64,000 nt of DNA from Saururus chinensis (lineage: Eukaryota > Streptophyta > Magnoliopsida > Piperales > Saururaceae). Every line of letters begins with the position of its first letter. Position 1 is the first letter of the stretch. The DNA lies in assembly GCA_035235625.1 (NCBI GenBank), contig CP141141.1, positions 14,009,968 to 14,073,967 on the forward strand. Reading direction: 5' to 3'. The position numbers and the translations under genes were made by a program. This document shows positions 52,901 through 64,000 of the stretch, piece by piece. The notes under the pieces are model-generated. The model saw only the letters and a program-made list of their open reading frames with translations. It did not search any database and was not told where the DNA came from.

Positions 52901-55229
52901 TAACATGGAACTGATATTAGCTTTGAAACTGCACTATCAACATTGTATTTCCTTCTATTTGATTCCCAGATATTATCCCATCTCAATGACAATACATCAT
53001 TACATGTTCATCCTCTTCCATCTATTTTTTATTTACATTTGTAGTCTAGAAGGTTGGCAGTCTGGTAATTGATAGTGGAAGTTTAGTAGTTGGTGGTTTG
53101 GTATTCTACCACTCTACTTCAATCCCTTCATCTCAGAACGTCTACGGCCTACGGGCAATGGAAGAAAGGTTCCCTCCTTTTTGCAACCACAGAGAGAGAG
53201 CAGCAAAATGTATGAGGGGGACCTTGGACTGAAATGGGAGAGGGTTGCATAGGGTATATGAGCTAGATTGCTGGAGCTGCCCTTTTTTGTTTGTTGGGAA
53301 GGTCTATAGAGAGAGGAGATGCTGACACCAATGTCAGCGAGGATGATTCCGTCGATGCGGTAGGTATCCACAATGCTTAAGAGGATTAGAGGGGGCTTCT
53401 TATACATTAAGTTAGAAGGAGAGAGTGTAGATGGAGAGAGAGAGAGAGAGGACGACATTATAGGTGGACCTCTGCGGCCAAGGAGAGCGCCTGGAGAGGG
53501 AGAAGGTGGCATTGCAGGTCTCCCATTAATAAATGGTGCCCACTGTATTAAGGATAGAACATTTGAGGAGAAGGCATGTTTTACGAGTCTTGCAATTGCG
53601 TGAGTCTATTTCAACGTACATGAACACATTTCAAATAGAACGTGGCTAATCTACTACATTGTGTATGATGATATTTTTTTCTTTCCCATTTGCATTGTTG
53701 CTTATTTGAAAAAAAATCAGATGATTTTTGGCTGTGGGTAGTTATAGCTAAAATATGCGGAACTTGACGGAGAATTACAGTCTTTGTGTAAATAAATTTT
53801 ATTTGATGGATAATACCTCTTGCTAGATGATTTCTGGGAAGGAGAGATCACCGTTATAATATGCAAACATTAACGAGGACCTTTGTTCTCTGTATAATAT
53901 AATTTTATTTGTCGGAGGGTGCTCACTGCCACAAAACTTAAAAACTTTTAAAAAACTCCTAACAAGAGGTGGGAGGTGGTCACAATCACAAATATGTAGA
54001 ATTTGATAGAAATTTAAGGCCTTCATCTAAATCAATTTTATTTGATGAAAGAAATTTTGGGGTGTTAAGGTGACACGAGTAAAATTATTAGGAGGTGTCG
54101 GGTGGTACTAAGTTATAAAAAAAATACATATTATTTTTTTGTGGTAAGGGGCTCTAAACATTTTTAGGGGGGGAAATAGACCCGTTCCTTCAAATATTAT
54201 AATACTCAGTAAATTACTCTTTGTGAAAGTGTGTGTATTGGGCTATAGATGTATGACGACCAATGGGTCTCTAACAGGATAGGACATTTCCCTATACAAA
54301 CGAAGAAAAAAAGGCCAAAAGAACTACAACAAAAATTACATATGAAACTTAGTCAAAATTCTAATACTTTCAAATATCTTCTTCCTCATTCATACAGCAA
54401 GTATTTAGATACTAAGAAAACTTTTAAAACTTTGAGTTCAAGTTAGGCTTTAATTATTAAAGTGTATCTTAAAAGTGGATTGGTAGAAATTGTGCGCATT
54501 GGAGGGCAACAATATTTACTTCAAAGTCAGCAATTTTCCCAAGTCACCAGACCAAATACTTTCCGCTTTTGTTTTTTTACAATTTGTAATGTTTTAATTT
54601 TAATTTCGCTAATATTATCTACTATATGACATATCTACATAATTTACAATATTTTCTCCAAATTTATTTTATAAAATTAAATAGAATATTTAATTTTTTT
54701 TTAAATTAATAGCTTAATTTGATAGAAAATTTTATTTTATTCAATTAAAGTGATTAAATACTTAAAATGAGTATCATAAGTTATTTTTTTTGTCCTATAT
54801 TAATAGTTTTATTTAATAAAAAAATTAATTTATATTAATAACTTTATTTTATTTTATTTAAATAATTAAATACTTAAAAAAATATTACTTATTTTTTCTT
54901 CTCTTACATATATAAAAAGTCATATTAATATAAATAATAATAGCAATAACTATAAATATATGTACACATCAATTATATATTTGGTATGTACCAAAACATG
55001 TGTAAAACCTTTGATACATATAAAAAATATTATAATTAATAATATAATATTATAAAACAAAGATAATATAAGATTTTACCATTCAATAAAATTTACTATT
55101 TATATAAAAATAGTGATCCCCCTTATGCTTCAATAAACTCACGGAAGCTCAATTGGCATATATATTTTATCTATTTTTTATGTTAACTAGACTAATTTAT
55201 TTAATAATTACCATTTTATAAAAAACTAC
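52901..55229. other. Intergenic, no recognised gene
   Basis: Overlapping open frames on both strands at 53114-53603 are proline/serine- or glycine-rich and unconvincing. 53800-54110 has two loosely related blocks (TTTTATTTG.(T/C)GGA; GAATTTGA). 54590-55210 is over 80 percent A/T and includes the element at 54780-54890 that is shared with the region upstream of CFIm25. Confidence 0.4.
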
Positions 55230-56497
55230 TACAGGGTTTGATGGGTCCCTCTAAATAGAGCGTGTGATGTGACAGACAAAGGACGGGCCCACATATCAAT
55301 GGGGATCGTTATCCTTTTTGGCCCTCCCCCACCCAAAACGAGCGCACCCGGTAGGGTGGGATGGCGCAGGTTAACAACCCCGCCAAACGAAACTGAGAGT
55401 GTGTACTGCACATCATTGATTGATCATCCCACGACCTTCTTCCCATTTCCATTTCCAGCTCCTTCCAATTCCGATTCCAAATTTAACCAAATCTTCGTTG
55501 AAATCGAAACCTCTGCACTTGTGCTAATCTGCTAGGGAAAGGAAATCTTGAGAGTCTATGTTTCTCGCTAGTTTTCTCTCTCATTGGGATCGAGCGGAGG
55601 AGCTTCGGAGTTAATTTGCAGGTAGTGAAGTGTTTTTTAGTTTTTTTTAATGATTTATGATTATATTTATATCGGAAGGATGTCTGATGAATGGTCGAAA
55701 GTGTATGGTTTTTTATGGGGTAAATTTGAAGGAAGGAAATGGGGTGATTGGGAAGTGGTCTGGAGCTGTAATGCTCGTCCCCTTCTTTTTTGCGGTTTCA
55801 ATCTCTCAAAATTTGTAGTTGTTCTCGCTGTTTATTATTATTTGTTTTGGTTGGATGTAACTTTCTTAGATTTAGCAAGGAAGCGGTCTTTTGGGGGAAG
55901 TTATTAAGCGTGCAACATGGGAATTGGATATGTAAACGTGCATTTATTATCCAGAAGAGACAAAGGGTCAATTTGTTTGGAGTTTGATGGGAATGCCTGA
56001 ATTTATGGAATTATTAAAGGTGGATTATTTGGAAGTATCATCAAATTTTTTGTGACAGTTTATATATTTTTTTTAAGCTTATGTAGGGTTTTTGATGGGC
56101 TAGTTGTGAAACAAATTGGAGGGTTTGGGGAATTTAGAAGCGAAAAAACCGTATTTTTTTGCATAATCAAAGAGCATAGTACGTGGAAATTTGCCATTTT
56201 TTAAAGTGCTTCAGACTTGGGATGGCACTTTCTGTATATCGTATGTTGTGATGGCACAATATATTATTTTGAGGTATGGAGCGATTTATAGGCCTTGGAT
56301 GCGTCAAGTTGCCTTCTATTTTACGAATGTCATTATATTTTGTGAATGAGTTTTTAGGTAGGTATTTCAGTAATTTTTTTGTATAGAATTTAATGGTTGT
56401 GTGAATGACTTTTCCTGCAGGCTAGAGCTCTCCTACTGCATTTAATTTTTGAAGATTGGGAGAGATTTTTTCTCATTCGGTGTTTCTGCTATTTGAC
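55230..56497 (+). promoter_or_regulatory. CAC3 promoter, 5'UTR exon and leader intron
   Basis: GC content rises at 55240-55400 and GGACGGGCCCACAT (about 55282) contains a GGGCCCA site-II-like box. A pyrimidine-rich leader ends at TTTGCAG|GTAGTG (donor 55621), and the next exon begins after CCTGCAG at 56421, so an 800-base intron lies in the 5'UTR. The start codon follows at 56498. Leader introns are common in plant plastid-enzyme genes. The exact transcription start cannot be read from the sequence. Confidence 0.6.
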
Positions 56498-59400
56498 ATG
56501 AGTTCTATTTCTCTATCACTTGGACTTGGTGGAAGTACTGAATTTGGAAGAGCTGCATTTAAAGTGAATATCGTCACTTCTGATGCCCTTGGAAGTTCAT
56601 TTAAAGGGATTAATGGACTTTTGTTACAGCGTCCAAATAAATCTAAAGGTGGGAACGGGGGTAAAGGTTGTGTAGTGGCAAGAATAAAAAAGGGTAAGAA
56701 GCATGACTATCCATGGCCAGATGATATCGACCCAAACATGAAAACCGGCCACTTGACTTATCTTTCTCATTTCAAGCCTCTCACTGAGAAGCCGAAGCCG
56801 GTGACACTTCCATTTGAGAAGCCATTGGTGGATTTGGAGAAAAAAATTATTGATGTATGTATCTCTGTTGTAGATTTCTGGCCTTTTTTGTGCTTTCATT
56901 TTCCTTGTTTATTCGCTTCGGCATAATTTTTTTTTCACATTTAATATTTTGGTGTCTGATTATCAATATAATTTAACATTCATACATTCTTTTGCCATTT
57001 TCTTGGAAAATTTTGTTTCATAGGTTCTAATTCTTTTGCTTCACAGGTACGCAAAATGGCTGATGAAACAGGTTTGGACTTCAGCAACCAAATTAGTTTA
57101 CTGGAAAGCAAATATCAACAGGCAATTTTCTCAGTAAACCCTTCCTAATTACTGTTTTACTACGACAGTTTATGGGAGAGACAACTCAGATTTTAATCTA
57201 TCAACCCTATAGTACTGGAAATTCTTTTTTTGATTTTGTATTTTTTCAATTTTACTAAACATGTTGTATCAGGCTTTGAAAGATCTATACACACATCTGA
57301 CACCAATCCAACGCTTAAGTATTGCACGCCATCCTAACAGACCCACATTTCTTGATCATGTATTAAACATCACAGACAAGGTATCCTTTGTTCCTGCCGT
57401 TTGGTCTTAATTTCTCCATAGAGAAAAGTTTAATAAGAAAAAATCATATTTTTTGTTTTTCTCGTTTGCCTAAAAAAAACTAGTGGGTGGAGCTTCATGG
57501 AGATCGTGCAGGTTATGACGACCCTGCAATTGTCACTGGGATAGGAAGCATAGATGGTAAAAGTTACCTTTTCATTGGCCATCAGAAAGGTAGAAATACG
57601 AAGGAGAACATTGAGCGTAATTTTGGCATGCCTACTCCACATGGGTGAGTATCTAATCTTATCATTTGGAGAAAACTGAACACTTACCTTTTGTGAAAAA
57701 GTTTTTAACAAGTATTCTTAGTTCATGGAATGTTTATGTAGAGTCTAAGCATGTATGTATGCATGCATTCTGGAATGCACACATGGAGGTATTAAAAATT
57801 TGTTCAGATATCTGATATATGAATTCTTATGTAACTGTAAGCATTAGGAATTTTTTAACATATTACTGCCTGAAATATATTACTTGTCACCAATCTCAAA
57901 TTGTTGGAAAAAGGCACTATTTGATTATATTTACTGCATGCAATAATATAAACTATTTGGAAGGGAAAACATTGTTTATAATTTGTTTCTAATCTATCTC
58001 TTGAGGCTTATGTTTATCTTTTACTTTGTGGAACAATGACTTGAATCAAACTTATCAATTGCCCATAGATATCGGAAGGCTTTGCGAATGATGAAATATG
58101 CTGATCATCATGGTTTCCCCATTATTACGTTTGTGGACACACCTGGTGCATTTGCTGATCTCAAATCTGAGGAACTTGGTCAGGTTGTACTGAACTGCCA
58201 CTCTTCCTTCCGCGTTTTTATTTTTTGCAGTAGTAAGGAATTCGATCTAGATGTGGTGATAGTTTTGTTGCATATTACTAAACCTTTGGTATTGTTTTTT
58301 TCTTCATATTGGCTTGTAGATGGCTGATCGGTTATAAATATGATATTGCAGGGCGAAGCAATAGCTTATAATCTAAGAGCCATGTTTGGCTTTAAGGTTC
58401 CAATTGTGACCGTTGTAATTGGTGAAGGTGGTTCTGGTGGGGCTCTTGCAATTGCGTGTGCTAACAAACTGTATATGTTAGAGAATTCTGTATTTTATGT
58501 TGCCAGGTGATGTATGCTTGCATTCTTAATTCTTTGTTTTTATCATTCACTAGAGAAGGTTATCATATGTTTAATATGATTTGTTTTATGTAAAGTATCA
58601 TATCTGTAAGTAGCTGTTGTGAATGACAAATTCCAGCAGTTGATGGTTGATTGTGACGATTTTTGCAAATATATATTTCAAGAGTGAAATGAATGAACGA
58701 ATTCGAGGATTTTGAACATTATTAGTACTCTCCACGACCCTGCATATGTGCTGGTGAATGCATCCTCTGTGTCGGTCACTAGAGAAGGTTTTCATATGTT
58801 AAATTTGATTGATTTATGTAGTTAACTATATTATCTTCAAGTAGCCCTTGTAAATGTTATAAATTTTAGTAGTTGATGGTGACAATTTTTTGCAAGTATG
58901 TATTTCAAGTTATAAATAATAAAATGAATTTGAGGATGTTGAACATTCTAGCCTGTATATATGCTGGTGCATGTGAATATAATTCGACAGTGATGACTAA
59001 TCTATTCTAGCTAGAAACTTATTGAGTTTAGAACATTGTTGCATCATACTACAAAAATGAATTGTTAGCATTCCTTTTCCATCCCGAAGCTGTGGATGTT
59101 TTAAGAAATTAGGATTCATATTTGTAATTTTAGGCTTATTAATTAATTCTGATTGTTTTGTAGTTTCTGTAACTTTGACTAGATGATCACGCTGATTATG
59201 AAATGTGAATGTAGTTTCAACCTGACATTTTGACTTGATTAGTAATTGGTTTGGGTTAGGTGATACCCCTTCAGTGGTCAATCTGCATTTCACCTGAAAA
59301 AATGGCCAATAATGTGGTTGCATGCATGCAGATTTGGTCTTTTAACATTGTTTTGTTTAATGTGAATGTATTGTTAATGTTTGTACTTAAAATTTTCTTT

Positions 59401-62400
59401 TGGTGAGCAGCCCTGAGGCCTGTGCTGCCATATTGTGGAAATCTTCTCAAGCAGCTCCTAAGGTACTTAATTTACCTTTGTCTTCGATTGTTTTTAGTAT
59501 AAAATTTTATTTCTTGGCGTTATGTTCTGTCAAATTATTTGTTTCAGGCAGCCGAGAAACTAAAAATTACTGCCACAGAGTTATGCAAACTTGATATTGC
59601 CGATGGGATTATTCCAGTGAGTATTTGAGTGCTTTGTTTAGAGATTCATATGTGCACACTTGTGCTGAAGGGAATAAAATAGTGCATTATCTACTTACTA
59701 ACTTCCTCATCTAAAAGCTGCAAAATGTAAGCATCATCTTTGTTTTTACTTGATTGCTCCTGCAATTTATTTTTAAGAGAAAATTACCCTTGACAATAAT
59801 TGTACTTCATTTATGAGGTGGATTACATGCATATCACCACCATCTTATTTCTATCCCATAAACAGGAACCTCTTGGTGGAGCACACACAAATCCATCCTG
59901 GACATCACAGCAGATAAAGCTTGTAGTTATGAAGGCTATGAATGTAAGCATTTCTTTATTTGAAAACAAGTATTCTTTATGCAGAACGAATAATGTAGGA
60001 TGGTAGGATCTATTGGATGGCTACAATATGAGATGATATATAACTTGTTTTTGTGATTGTGGTGTTTGGATGAATTTATAAGCATGTTTAGATGATGTGG
60101 GTGAAATTTCATAATAAAAAAGGAGGCTAAACTTGTCCTTTAAGCTTGATTTATCTCAGATGTTAGACAAAAAATTTGACTTTAAGGTGATTGGATCGCG
60201 TAGCTAGACACATTCCAAATTTGATGAAGTTTCATCATGAGCTTATTAAATCCTCAATGCATCCAAGTTGTTAGATTGATGAAAACCCCCTTGGAAATAG
60301 GACATGGTTGTGGTCTGAGCTCAGTTGGATCATGCCTTGATGAAAAAAGGGTTCCTCTAATTCTGTGTGACTTAGCACTGGCAGAGGTGTCATGGCAGTA
60401 AAATAAAGGGAAAAGACAGAACCTTGCAGACCATCACCCTCTTGATTTGTTGCATGGTGGAGCGGGTAGTGGCAGGGACAGAGCAGAGCGGAGGCAGTGT
60501 GGAGGCTGTGGAGGAGCAGGGAAAGCTGGAGCCAAAATGCCCTAGTCCCTGAGTGGGGCAAAGAGGATCAGTGGCCATGGGAGGCCGGTATGGAGTGGGC
60601 TGAGACAGCAATGGGCTTGGGGGTCTTTGTTAAGGACAAGAGAGAAGTCCGGAAGGGAGAAACCTAGAGTTGAGTTTGAATGAGGGCTGCATTGTCGGAG
60701 CGGAGATGGGCATAGAGAGGCAATTGGATCTGATGGTGAGTGGTCTCTGTGAGTGTTGAGAATTAGGCGATTTCTTTAGACAGAATGATGCAAGATATTT
60801 GATGCCTTGCTTTAATTCACATGCAAGTGTGGTAGCCCGCATCACTCAGGCTACTGCACTCTCTCTCTCTCTCTCTCTCTGTGTATATTATATGTATAAC
60901 CTTTAAATGACTAGAGGCTCCCTCTTGCTGGATGATGGTGTCCTCGTCCCCCCACCGGCCTAGCCTCAGAGCAATTTCGAGGATGGATGCCAAATCACGG
61001 GGAGGGATGAACTTCAGATGACAAGAGACTTCCTCGTGTCTCACGATAGCAACCTCATCTCCTGCCAGCCCAGGCTCACAGCACCTTCCAGGATGCATGC
61101 CAAATCACGGGGCATAGGGGATGAGTGCTACATTAAATTTTTAGCCTTTGTTCGCCCTGAAGGATAGGTTTTGAGTGTAAGCTAGGCATTTCATACTGAA
61201 GGGCATAGAACCGTCAGATACGATTCCCCTCTCCCTTCTTCTTGCCCAGCCTTTCACCCCTTCTCTTCTTGCCCGCCTTGCTCCTCTCTAACCTCTGCCC
61301 TGCTCCACCCCAGCCTTCCCCTGCTCTGCCAGCTCCACCTGGCCTCTGATTGCTTTGCCCAATCTCAGGCATCATTGGGGTAACCATTCAAAAACCTTGC
61401 GCCATCTCCCTAGTCAACCTTTCCCATCAAGGATGCCATACTAAACAAGGGGTTAGGGCTTGAGAATTGAGATCTGCCCTGGCCCATTGCCCCCATGGAA
61501 TGCAATCTCGTGAGATCTCAGTGAGACTACCAAGGCAAGAGACAATGTAATCAAGCTTTCTGGCCTGTTTACACTGTCTCAGAGAGATCTCACCGCTAAT
61601 CTCGGTTTTGCTAATTTTGGTGTGACTTGCTATTCTTGGCTGGACTTGTAAAAATAAAAAATAGTAAAACGAAACTTTAATCATGTTCAGGAAGATGAGG
61701 CTTCCTCAAATCAATCTAACTACTGTTGATGTATTTTTTCCACTTTGTTTTTTTTAGGTGTATCTTCTCAGGCGTTTTTGCCTAACGAATTATGTTATCT
61801 CTTTATATTGTTTGAGAATAGTATTATTATTATTTGTATATGTAAATATATGCTTAGGTTGTCAAAGTTACTTGCGAAATACCTTTCTTAAGATGACTAA
61901 AATGGTGATGATTTATATTATCTCTTTGAGATCACTCTGACATCTCGTCTCTTTGGGCGGCGAAGGTGAGACCAAGATCTGAGATTGAAACCTTGCTTGC
62001 TTCTGCTTGACCTCAGTTCCAATCCGCCATGGCCTTCTTTGTCAAAAGGGTGTGGCTTCCCTCTCTTGGAGGTTCCACCCTACAGCTTTGGAATATATAC
62101 GACGAGCTTTGGTGGTTGGTATTGCTTTTGTATCGAAATACATGTTCTTGGAATGGGCTTATTATTCTTATAGATCTGCTTAAATTCAGCCAATTAGAAT
62201 AATTCTGTGTGTTTTGTGAATTATGTCTAGCTGAGCTGTTTACCATCACTCTGTTTAAGATTTTCCGTTTGTCTGTTGAACTATGTTCATCTAAGAGCCT
62301 CATGTATCTACAACCTCTTTACTCTCTGTGGCCCCCTATTTCATTCTTCTGATTTATCTTTAGTTTGCAATGAATACAGTTTCTTTCATATTAAAGGAAC

Positions 62401-63651
62401 TTGTATTATATGCAGATATTTTTTTACAGAGGATGAAATGGGCACCATGACTCCTGAAACACGTGCCAGAAAAGTTATGATTTTATTTGTTTAGAGAACA
62501 TTAGCACTGTCAAAAAGAATGGAACAATTATATGTGAACACGAGCTTGCAAAATTGTGTTGGAACAAAAGTTTACCTTCTATTTCTTCTTGTTGAACGAA
62601 CTTAACTGATAAGACAACGACCCTTATTTTCTATTAGGAGCTATCAGAGATGGATGCTGAAAAGGTGTTACATGAACGGCACCTCAAATTTCGTAAAATT
62701 GGAGGTTTCCAAGAAGGCATTCCAGTGGATCCTGAAAGGAAACGCAACATGAAACCTTCAGGTGTTATCTCGGATGAAGCTTTAGCATCTGGGATTGAAG
62801 AGGAGATTGAGATGCTTAGGAAGAAAATTCATGATGCTAAAGAAGGAATGCCGGCACCAATGTTCTCAGAACAGGCAGTTGAGAAACTACGACAGGAAGT
62901 CGATCAGGAGATTACCAATGCATTTATATCAATGGGCTTACAGGAGAGGTTGGAAGCTCTAAAGTTAGAGTTTTCCAAGTCATCTGCTAATCAGCCCTCA
63001 CTGAACGAAAAGGTTGATAAGTTAATGCAGGATTTCAGACAACGTTTGTCCCAACCTGGTTCTTTCCTGAAGCTGAAACAAAAGATGGGAACCTTAACCC
63101 AGGTTAATCGACTGTTTGAGCAGAAGGCAAAGAGTGAGAGACTGAAATTGGAGATAAACCAAAAACTAGAAAATGATGTGAAGCATAAGATGGTGATTTT
63201 AAAGAAGGCAAGGGATATTATTGCAAGAGGGGAACCGCTTGATGGGGCTCTGACAGCTGAGGTTGAGAGAGCAAAGGCAGAGTTGAAGGATGCTCTGAAA
63301 GCAGCAAGTTTGGAGGTTGTCGGTTCTGGTAAAAAACTAGTGGCTACAGCCCCACCTAATCTGGCAGAGAAGATTGCGAAGGTTGATGAGGAGATCAGCA
63401 AGGAGATAGAGAAAGCAGTATCTGTCTCTGGTTTGAGAAGTAAAATAGAGGAATTAAAGCAGGAGATTGAAAGGGGTGCTGGTCAAGAAAAGGTGGAGAG
63501 GTTGGAGGGGGAAATTAGAGAGGGTATTGTTGCTGTCATGGACATCAAGGCATTGAAAGAAAAGGTCGAGGATGTGACTGATGAAACTTCAAGTCCATTA
63601 GCCAATGTTGGTGCCAATGAGGTGGTGGGTGCCGATAATGGGAGAGGCTGA
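56498..63651 (+). CDS. CAC3: CAC3: plastid acetyl-CoA carboxylase carboxyltransferase subunit alpha
   Basis: Ten coding exons give 727 aa: 56498-56854, 57047-57121, 57273-57380, 57484-57644, 58069-58183, 58352-58506, 59411-59462, 59548-59616, 59866-59943, 62638-63651. The ATG at 56498 is the first in frame. It is the alpha half of the carboxyltransferase of the heteromeric plastid enzyme, transferring carboxyl from biotin to acetyl-CoA to form malonyl-CoA for fatty-acid synthesis; the beta half (accD) is normally plastid-encoded. Residues 1-55 are transit-peptide-like. Residues 103-400 are the AccA domain ([69 protein letters not shown] at 296-305; EPLGGAH). The last exon adds about 330 charged, coiled-coil-like residues, the plant-specific extension. 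Arabidopsis CAC3 is about 770 aa. The intron after exon 57047-57121 appears to start with GC. Confidence 0.95.
60240..61960. repeat. Foreign, partly GC-rich DNA in CAC3 intron 10
   Basis: GC-rich tracts at 60400-60660 and 61220-61400, a CT microsatellite at about 60857-60880, and a diverged tandem pair at 60914-61106 make this unlike the rest of the intron. 61500-61590 and 61920-61985 share GAGATCTC and GACCAAGATCTGA(G/A)ATT motifs with 42050-42140 in CFIm25 intron 2. I found no clear termini, so the element type is open. Confidence 0.4.
60914..61106 (-). repeat. Diverged about 100-bp tandem pair with protein-like periodicity
   Basis: Both units end GGATG(G/C)ATGCCAAATCACGGGG (60981-61001 and 61092-61112). 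On the minus strand they translate to [17 protein letters not shown] and [17 protein letters not shown], so substitutions partly keep a peptide pattern. No start, length or context supports a gene. Confidence 0.5.
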
Positions 63652-64000
63652 GTAGAATTGCATTTATTAAGAGTGGGGTTATGGTTACAGTGCATAGAAT
63701 GCACTCCGAGTAACCTGTGTTGTTAGGTTTTATTTCCAGCCATATTCAATGGACCGTTTACTACAATCTCGATGTAAAAGGTCTCTTAGTTGATTCTTAT
63801 ATTCTTTTTTGTAATGGTAAGTTGAGTTAATTGTTGAGGAGGAAAGTGTGAATTTTGAAGTTTTGTGTATCTTGCCACGAATGAAGTGGGAGCTAGTATT
63901 TATTTATCTATTTGACTGTCCATGGGTAGCCTACAGATCAGGTCTTAAAATTGGATTGTAGGCGGCCTTTTTTTTATTTTGGTATGGATTGTAGACCTTT
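63652..64000 (+). other. CAC3 3'UTR and downstream edge
   Basis: T-rich, AT-rich sequence follows the stop codon. No further gene begins before the window ends. The polyadenylation site cannot be fixed; TTTTTTGTAATGG near 63808 is a possible 3' end zone. Confidence 0.5.

Noticed and set aside
53114-53603. Opposed ORFs of 132 and 76 codons
   Set aside because: They overlap on opposite strands, consist of simple Pro/Ser or Gly/Glu-rich text and match nothing I recognise.
62991-63704. Minus-strand ORFs in the last CAC3 exon
   Set aside because: They are antisense shadows of a conserved coiled-coil coding exon.

Overview
This is a stretch of plant nuclear DNA, AT-rich and dominated by transposable elements, with three intact spliced genes, all on the + strand. 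The introns, the Stowaway-type MITE, the plastid-targeted enzymes and the plant-style retroelements mark it as a flowering plant. The very GC-rich first coding exons of two of the genes lean towards a monocot or early-diverging angiosperm, but the sequence alone does not settle this. I recognise no tRNA, rRNA, CRISPR array or bacterial feature.

Genes. (1) 18269-26058: PYRR, the plastid riboflavin-biosynthesis protein (degenerate deaminase + pyrimidine reductase + COG3236/NADAR N-glycosidase), 9 exons, 586 aa. (2) 40518-46027: CFIm25/CFIS2, the 25-kDa subunit of pre-mRNA cleavage factor I, 7 exons, 219 aa, with a duplicated in-frame cassette-like exon in its first intron. (3) 56498-63651, with a 5'UTR exon near 55.4-55.6 kb: CAC3/accA, the plastid acetyl-CoA carboxylase carboxyltransferase alpha subunit, 10 coding exons, 727 aa, including one apparent GC-AG intron. 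The three genes share no pathway; two act in the plastid and one in the nucleus.

Layout. 1-1.4 kb: a frameshifted nucleoporin-like remnant, a GC-rich ATG18/WIPI-like remnant and a cluster of palindromes. 2.4-5.7 kb: a decayed Sirevirus-like 3' end. 7.7-18.0 kb: a three-level nest, in which a short minus-strand LTR element holds a solo LTR (TSD GGCTA), which holds a 4.7-kb solo LTR (TSD CAATG) full of tandem arrays; it ends 274 bp before the PYRR start codon. PYRR intron 3 contains a Pack-MULE-like element with a perfect 9-bp TSD, carrying the first exons of a foreign secreted-protein gene and a 360-bp solo LTR, with a Stowaway MITE directly beside it. 28.2-34.2 kb: one solo LTR inside another of the same family. 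34.5-39.5 kb: a hAT transposase scrap and inverted or truncated relatives of the other LTRs. 47.7-51.8 kb: a second copy of the Sirevirus-like gene and a 2.2-kb solo LTR (TSD GTATG). 51.8-55.3 kb: unidentified decayed sequence.

No intact reverse transcriptase, integrase or transposase gene is visible. The retroelement content is almost entirely solo LTRs and fragments, which points to strong removal by LTR-LTR recombination.
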